This document shows positions 12,693 through 17,300 of a stretch of DNA of 17,300 nucleotides, piece after piece (the first letter of the stretch is position 1; each line of letters begins with the position of its first letter). The position numbers and the translations under genes are program-made. This DNA is from Rickettsiales bacterium (GTDB lineage Bacteria; Pseudomonadota; Alphaproteobacteria; Rickettsiales; UBA998): the NCBI GenBank assembly GCA_019749855.1, contig JAIEPI010000159.1:1-17300 (forward strand), given 5' to 3'. The notes under the pieces were generated by a model that was given only the letters and a program-made list of their open reading frames with translations, ran no database searches and was not told where the DNA came from.

Positions 12693-14021
12693 ATGCCAAA
12701 CCCATATAAGCTCCCCGTGTGGCTGCTCTGCGCCACCATGCTAACCAGTGTGCCGGCTTACGCTGAACCAGAAAAGCAAACCGAAACACCGCCACTCGCT
12801 GCTGTGGCCGCACCAGTGAAAACCACTGGCTTTACGCTGGATGATGCGATTGCCAAGGCACTCGCACAGTCACCCCGCTTGAAAGCCTTTGGTAGTGGCG
12901 TTGCGGCTGCAAAAGGTGAACAGCGGCAGGCTGGGGCATGGGTGAACCCAGAAGTGGGTGTGGAAGCGGAGAATGTCGCTGGTCAAGGAGCTTATAAAGG
13001 GTTTGATTCGGCGGAAGTGACGGTTGGGGTCACGCAGGAAATCACTATTGGTGGGAAAATTTCAGCACGGGAGAGTATCGCAGGTAAAGGGTTGGAAATC
13101 GCGTCGCTCGATGAACAGGCGGCAACGCTTGATGTGATCCGCGATGTTACCACCGCCTATGCGGATGTGGTGGCGGCGGAAGAAAATGTGCGCCTTGCCA
13201 CCGAGCAGAAAGAACTGGCCGTGGATGTGCTAAAATCGGTCAGCGTGCGTGTGAATGCCGCCGCTGCTCCTCTTATGCAGAAAAGCCGTGCGGAAGTGGA
13301 ACGCTCCACCTCTACCATCGCGCTTGATAAGGCGAACCGTGAACGTGATATTTCCCGTAAAAAATTGGCCGCGCTCATGGGTGAAGAACGCTTCACCCTG
13401 CCGCTTGATAGCACGGCGTTCTATGCCATTGCGAAGCCAGAGGCTGCATCGCTGGAAGAAAAGCTGAAAACCAATCCTGATCTGGTGAAGCTGAATAGTA
13501 GCCTAGAGCAATCGAAAGCGCGGCTGGAACTGGAACAGGCCAATGCCATTCCTGATCCGCGCCTAAGTGTTGGGGTGCGCGACTTCCGCGATAGTGGCGA
13601 TCAGGCGTTTATCGTCGGTGTGTCGCTGCCCATCCCCGTGTTCAATGCCAACCGTGGCAATATCGAGAAAGCTCGCCATGAGGTCAGCCGCACGGAAATG
13701 GATAACCGCCAACTGGCGCTCAACACCAGCGCGGAACTGACACAAGCGCATGAGCGTATGGAAAACGCCTATGTGCAGGCAGAAACACTCAAAACCGAAA
13801 TCCTGCCTTCTGCCGATAAAGCCTTCCGCCTAGCGCGTGAGGGTTATGGTTTGGGGCGTTTCCCCTACCTCGAAGTGCTGGACGCGCAGCGCAGTCTGTT
13901 CGGGGTGAAGCAACAACAGATTGAAGCGATACGCGAATTTCATACGGCCAAGGCGCAAGTAGAACGGTTGACCGCCACACGCCTTAGCACACTACAAAAA
14001 TCGGGAGAGAACCATGAATAA
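12693..14021 (+). CDS. czcC: TolC-family outer-membrane factor of heavy-metal RND efflux (CzcC type)
   Basis: A 442-residue protein with a signal peptide (1-24, AYA end). It has the two TolC-family repeats: FTLDDAIAKALAQSPRLKAF (about 47-66), then helical segments including ITIGGKISARESIAG, and in the second half PDPRLSVGVRDF and the GVSLPIPVFNANRGNIEKA motif of CzcC/CusC-type proteins. It forms the outer-membrane and periplasmic exit duct of a tripartite pump. An in-frame TGA directly upstream fixes the start near this ATG; the ribosome-binding site (GAGAA) is modest. Its last 8 bases overlap the adaptor gene. CzcC is favoured over CusC because of the pump signature downstream. Confidence 0.88.
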   Translation: MPNPYKLPVWLLCATMLTSVPAYAEPEKQTETPPLAAVAAPVKTTGFTLDDAIAKALAQSPRLKAFGSGVAAAKGEQRQAGAWVNPEVGVEAENVAGQGAYKGFDSAEVTVGVTQEITIGGKISARESIAGKGLEIASLDEQAATLDVIRDVTTAYADVVAAEENVRLATEQKELAVDVLKSVSVRVNAAAAPLMQKSRAEVERSTSTIALDKANRERDISRKKLAALMGEERFTLPLDSTAFYAIAKPEAASLEEKLKTNPDLVKLNSSLEQSKARLELEQANAIPDPRLSVGVRDFRDSGDQAFIVGVSLPIPVFNANRGNIEKARHEVSRTEMDNRQLALNTSAELTQAHERMENAYVQAETLKTEILPSADKAFRLAREGYGLGRFPYLEVLDAQRSLFGVKQQQIEAIREFHTAKAQVERLTATRLSTLQKSGENHE

Positions 14022-15138
14022 GCGCAACCTCATTATTTTAACACTGCTGCTGGCTATCGCTGGTGGCGCATATCTCACGCTGGGTGGCGGTGATAAAGAA
14101 CCCGCAACAGAGAATCACGCCCACGCCGATAAAGACGAGCATGGCCACGGCGATGAACATAAGGACGACCATGCCGAAGGTGGCGAACACGGGCATGGTG
14201 ACAAGGATGAACACGCACATGGGGATGAACATAAGGACGACCACACAGAAGCAAAGCCCGATGCTGATAAACATGGCGAAGCAGACGAGCATGGTCATGG
14301 CGGCGAAGAAGGTGGTCATGCGGAGGAAAGTAAAATCAGCGATAATGCAGTTAAAAACCTGAACATCGAGATTCTGGAAGTCGGTAGCGGCATGGTGCAG
14401 GAAACCGTCAGCGTCAGTGGTCGTGTTACCTTGAACCAGAATGGCACCGCACAAGTGAAAGCACGCTTCCCTGGAGTGATTCGCAGTGTGGTGAAAGAGC
14501 CAGGTGAAGTGGTGAAAGCGGGTGATACGCTGGCAACGGTAGAAAGTAACGACAGCCTTCAAGTCTATGCGGTGAAATCGCCTGTGGCTGGTACGATCAT
14601 CAATCGTACCGCCAACGTGGGCGAACTGGCGGCAGATACTCCACTGTTTGTGGTGGCGGATTTAAGCAAGCTATGGGCGGAACTGTTCATCTTTTCAAAA
14701 GATGGAGAGAAGCTGAAAGCTGGTCAGAAGGTTCGTATCCAGTGTCTTGATGATCCAGTCAGTACCGAATCCACCATTGCTTTGGTGCTGCCCACCGCCG
14801 AAGCCTCCAGCCAGACGGTGGTTGCGCGTGCGGTGATCGAGAATGCCGATAATCACTGGCGTTCGGGCATGAATATCCGCGCCGATGTAGTGCTGTCCGA
14901 GAAGCAATCACCGCTTGTTGTTAAAACCGAAGCCATCCAGCGCATGGAAGGCAACATGGTGGTGTTCGTTCAGGAAGAAGGCGGCACTTACAAAGCTCAC
15001 CCCGTTGAAACAGGCATGAGCGATTCGCAGTGGACGGAAATTAAAAGCGGCCTGAATGCAGGGCAACGCTATGTCGCTAAAAATAGCTTCGTGGTGAAAG
15101 CGGACATCGGCAAAGCCGGTGCGGAACATGAACACTAG
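14014..15138 (+). CDS. czcB: Periplasmic adaptor (membrane fusion protein) of heavy-metal RND efflux, CzcB type
   Basis: A 374-residue protein. Residues 5-23 form a membrane anchor. Residues 35-102 contain 16 His in an Asp/Glu-rich context, including a 24-residue tandem duplication (copies starting at Asp47 and Asp71; DNA copies at 14152 and 14224, 72 bases apart). The barrel-sandwich (GVIRSVVKEPGEVVKAGDTL, then SPVAGTIINRTANVGELAA) and beta-barrel domains of HlyD/CzcB adaptors follow, and the protein ends EHEH. The adaptor bridges pump and outer-membrane duct; the His-rich part probably binds Zn-type ions in the periplasm. GGGAGA inside the czcC end serves as ribosome-binding site. Confidence 0.9.
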   Translation: MNKRNLIILTLLLAIAGGAYLTLGGGDKEPATENHAHADKDEHGHGDEHKDDHAEGGEHGHGDKDEHAHGDEHKDDHTEAKPDADKHGEADEHGHGGEEGGHAEESKISDNAVKNLNIEILEVGSGMVQETVSVSGRVTLNQNGTAQVKARFPGVIRSVVKEPGEVVKAGDTLATVESNDSLQVYAVKSPVAGTIINRTANVGELAADTPLFVVADLSKLWAELFIFSKDGEKLKAGQKVRIQCLDDPVSTESTIALVLPTAEASSQTVVARAVIENADNHWRSGMNIRADVVLSEKQSPLVVKTEAIQRMEGNMVVFVQEEGGTYKAHPVETGMSDSQWTEIKSGLNAGQRYVAKNSFVVKADIGKAGAEHEH

Positions 15139-15156
15139 AATCTAAGGAACATCGTC

Positions 15157-17300
15157 ATGATTGAACGTATTTTAGGGTTTTCCCTCCACCACCGATACCT
15201 GATCGCACTGCTTACGTTAGCAGTGGCGGTGTTCGGGTTGTACTCGCTTAAAAACCTGCCGATTGATGCCGTGCCAGACATCACCAACAATCAGGTGCAG
15301 ATTAACACAGCGGCAACTGCCTTCTCTCCGATGGAAGTAGAAAAGCAGGTGACGTTCCCCGTGGAAACCGCGCTGGCTGGGATTCCTGGTCTTGAATATA
15401 CACGCTCGATTTCGCGTAACGGATTTTCTCAGGTAACGGCTGTATTCCGCGATGACGTGGATATTTATTTCGCACGCTCTCAAGTGAATGAGCGCATTGC
15501 CGAAGCCAAAGAAAGCCTGCCCGAAGGTGTTGACCCGAAGATGGGCGCGATTTCGACTGGCCTTGGCGAGATTTATATGTGGACGGTAGAATATGAACAC
15601 CCGCAAGGCCAAGGCGCGGAAATTAAAGATGGCAAAGCAGGCTGGCAGTCCGATGGTAGCTACCTCACACCCGAAGGCCAGCGGCTTAAAACGAATATCG
15701 AACAGGCTTCTTATCTTCGCACGGTGCAGGATTGGATTATCCGCCCTCAGCTAAAAGGAGTGAAAGGCGTCGCGGGTGTTGATGCGATTGGTGGCTATGT
15801 AAAACAATACCATGTGCAGCCGAACCCTGAAAAGCTGGTCGCGCTTGGCCTTAGCTTTTCAGACGTAGTGAATGTGCTAGAACGCAACAATACCAGTATT
15901 GGCGCAGGTTATATTGAGCGCAGTGGTGAGGCCTATGTGGTGCGTGCCGATGGCCGCATCGAGAATGCCGAGCAGATCGGCAATATCGTGGTGACAACCC
16001 GTGGCGGTGTGACGATTTATCTTAAAGACATCGCCACCGTGGGCATCGGCAAGGAACTCCGCACGGGTTCGGCCTCGGAAAATGGCAATGAGGTGGTTGT
16101 CGGTACGGCACTGATGCTGATCGGCGAGAATAGCCGCACAGTATCGCAAGCGGTGGATGAAAAAATTACTGAGATTAACAAATCAATGCCCGCTGGTATC
16201 CACGCCAAAACGGTGTTGAACCGCACCAAGCTGGTGGATCGCACCATCGGCACGGTGCAAAAGAACTTGGCTGAGGGCGCGTTACTGGTCATCGTGATTC
16301 TATTCCTGCTGCTCGGCAATTTCCGCGCCGCGCTGATTACTGCGCTCGTCATCCCACTTTCCATGTTGATGACCAGCATGGGGATGATTCGTGCTGGTAT
16401 CAGCGGCAATCTCATGAGCCTTGGTGCGCTTGATTTCGGGTTGATCGTGGATGGTGCGGTGATTATCACCGAAAACTGCCTAAGCCGATTAGCACACCGC
16501 CAACACCATGAAGGGCGGATACTTACCCTGCAAGAGCGTTTGCATGAAGTGATGGTTGCCAGCCGTGAGATGATTCAGCCTTCCGTGTTCGGTCAGGCGA
16601 TCATCATCATGGTGTATATCCCGCTGCTGACATTTAGCGGTGTGGAAGGCAAGATGTTCGAGCCGATGGCGATGACGGTGATTTTTGCGCTTATTGCCGC
16701 CTTCGTGCTGTCGCTGACTTTCGTGCCTGCCATGATTGCTATTTTCGTAAAAGGCAAAGTGGAGGAAAAGGAAAGCCGCATCATTGTTAAAACCAAAGGT
16801 TGGTATGAACCCGCTTTGCATTGGGCATTGCGCTCCCCGATCAAAATCATCAGCGCAGCCACGGGCGGTTTTGTGTTCTCACTCGTGTTGTTTTCCACGA
16901 TGGGGCAAGAATTCATCCCAACGCTCGATGAAAAAGACATCGCCATGCACGCGATGCGGATTCCATCCACCTCACTCACCCAATCGCAGGAATTGCAGTT
17001 TGCGGTGGAGAAAGCCGTAAGCAGCGTGCCAGAAGTGGAGTTCGTATTCTCCAAAACAGGTACGGCAGAAATGGCTTCTGACCCAATGCCACCGAACGTA
17101 TCGGACACGTTCATTATCCTGAAAGATAAAGACCAGTGGCCTGATTCCAGTGCGACTAAGGAAGAAGTGTTGAGTAAAATCAACAAAGCCGTGTCCGATG
17201 TTCCAGGGAACAACTACGAATTCACCCAGCCGATTCAGATGCGCTTTAACGAGTTGATTTCTGGCGTGCGTTCGGATGTGGCGGTGAAGATTTATGGCGA
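15157..17300 (+). CDS. czcA: Heavy-metal RND pump CzcA (cut by window edge)
   Basis: The frame from the ATG at 15157 stays open to the window end: 714 codons of the usual ~1040-1060. It begins MIERILGFSLHHRYLIALLT, the first membrane helix of HME-RND pumps. The TM4 signature DFGLIVDGAVIITEN is present with Asp426, Asp432 and Glu439, the acidic set needed for proton-coupled Zn/Co/Cd export in CzcA (Asp402, Asp408, Glu415 there). Cu/Ag pumps (CusA) have a different sequence at this place, so divalent Zn/Co/Cd is favoured. AAGGAA lies 7 bases before the start, 19 bases after czcB. The pump uses proton influx to move periplasmic or cytosolic metal through CzcB and CzcC. Confidence 0.93.
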   Translation, partial: MIERILGFSLHHRYLIALLTLAVAVFGLYSLKNLPIDAVPDITNNQVQINTAATAFSPMEVEKQVTFPVETALAGIPGLEYTRSISRNGFSQVTAVFRDDVDIYFARSQVNERIAEAKESLPEGVDPKMGAISTGLGEIYMWTVEYEHPQGQGAEIKDGKAGWQSDGSYLTPEGQRLKTNIEQASYLRTVQDWIIRPQLKGVKGVAGVDAIGGYVKQYHVQPNPEKLVALGLSFSDVVNVLERNNTSIGAGYIERSGEAYVVRADGRIENAEQIGNIVVTTRGGVTIYLKDIATVGIGKELRTGSASENGNEVVVGTALMLIGENSRTVSQAVDEKITEINKSMPAGIHAKTVLNRTKLVDRTIGTVQKNLAEGALLVIVILFLLLGNFRAALITALVIPLSMLMTSMGMIRAGISGNLMSLGALDFGLIVDGAVIITENCLSRLAHRQHHEGRILTLQERLHEVMVASREMIQPSVFGQAIIIMVYIPLLTFSGVEGKMFEPMAMTVIFALIAAFVLSLTFVPAMIAIFVKGKVEEKESRIIVKTKGWYEPALHWALRSPIKIISAATGGFVFSLVLFSTMGQEFIPTLDEKDIAMHAMRIPSTSLTQSQELQFAVEKAVSSVPEVEFVFSKTGTAEMASDPMPPNVSDTFIILKDKDQWPDSSATKEEVLSKINKAVSDVPGNNYEFTQPIQMRFNELISGVRSDVAVKIYG

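Larger units (their letters stand above)
6691..17300. mobile_element. Integrated element at tRNA-Pro, left end; right end outside window
   Basis: Evidence for an integrated element: a large serine recombinase directly abutting an intact tRNA, phage- or plasmid-like genes (DUF6362-like protein, replication initiator, UmuD-like autoprotease), and a heavy-metal efflux cargo, all inserted after the conserved rpmF-plsX-fabH-ihfA-merR-tRNA block. The left boundary is inferred to be at or near 6690. No second copy of the tRNA 3' end is visible up to 17300, so size and type (prophage, ICE, integrated plasmid) are unknown. No conjugation, capsid or terminase genes are seen here. Confidence 0.6.

Noticed and set aside
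14038..14562. Minus-strand 174-codon frame opposite the adaptor gene
   Set aside because: It is a shadow of the His-rich region, which gives Met/Val/Phe-rich nonsense on the other strand.

Overview
The window looks like a chromosomal piece of an alphaproteobacterium carrying the left end of an integrated mobile element. The host assignment rests on the order rpmF-plsX-fabH-ihfA-merR followed by tRNA-Pro(GGG), and on a partial cobT. I cannot name genus or species. Nothing in the window repeats the tRNA 3' end, so the far end of the element lies to the right, outside the window.

Host part, about 1-6690. A leftward unit (glycosyltransferase, MscS-type channel, cobT) is tightly packed, with a 14-base gap and then a 4-base ATGA overlap; cobT runs off the left edge. 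A rightward fatty-acid and phospholipid operon starts at about 3380: ribosomal protein L32 (GTG start), PlsX, FabH (4-base overlap with plsX), IHF alpha and a MerR-type regulator. It ends just before tRNA-Pro at 6614-6690.

Mobile-element core, about 6691-12200. A large serine recombinase on the minus strand abuts the tRNA, and its reading frame continues antisense through the tRNA into host DNA, so its last ~78 residues are host encoded. Its start codon follows a ~125-nt stretch of nested perfect inverted repeats whose outermost stem covers the Shine-Dalgarno sequence. Further right on the minus strand are a small unknown protein, a DUF6362-like helix-turn-helix protein, a phage-type replication initiator with a DnaA-domain-I-like C-terminus, and another small protein. 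The initiator gene contains seven ~10-bp iteron-like repeats next to a pyrimidine-rich, partly AT-rich tract, an arrangement like the phage lambda origin inside gene O. A UmuD-like S24 autoprotease with an extra basic N-terminus and no umuC next to it is divergent from a 260-residue protein that looks DNA-binding. The palindrome TGTTCGAACA, or its GTTCGAAC core, occurs four times in this part, mostly at expected operator positions.

Cargo, about 12258-17300. A small secreted His/Cys-rich protein is followed by a czcCBA-type heavy-metal RND efflux set: a TolC-family outer-membrane protein, a His-rich periplasmic adaptor and a CzcA-type pump cut by the right edge. The pump has the DFGxxxDGAVxxxEN signature of Zn/Co/Cd exporters.

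The features most worth following up are the structured recombinase leader, the origin-like repeats inside the replication gene, and the shared GTTCGAAC sites, one of which lies directly in front of the metal cargo operon.
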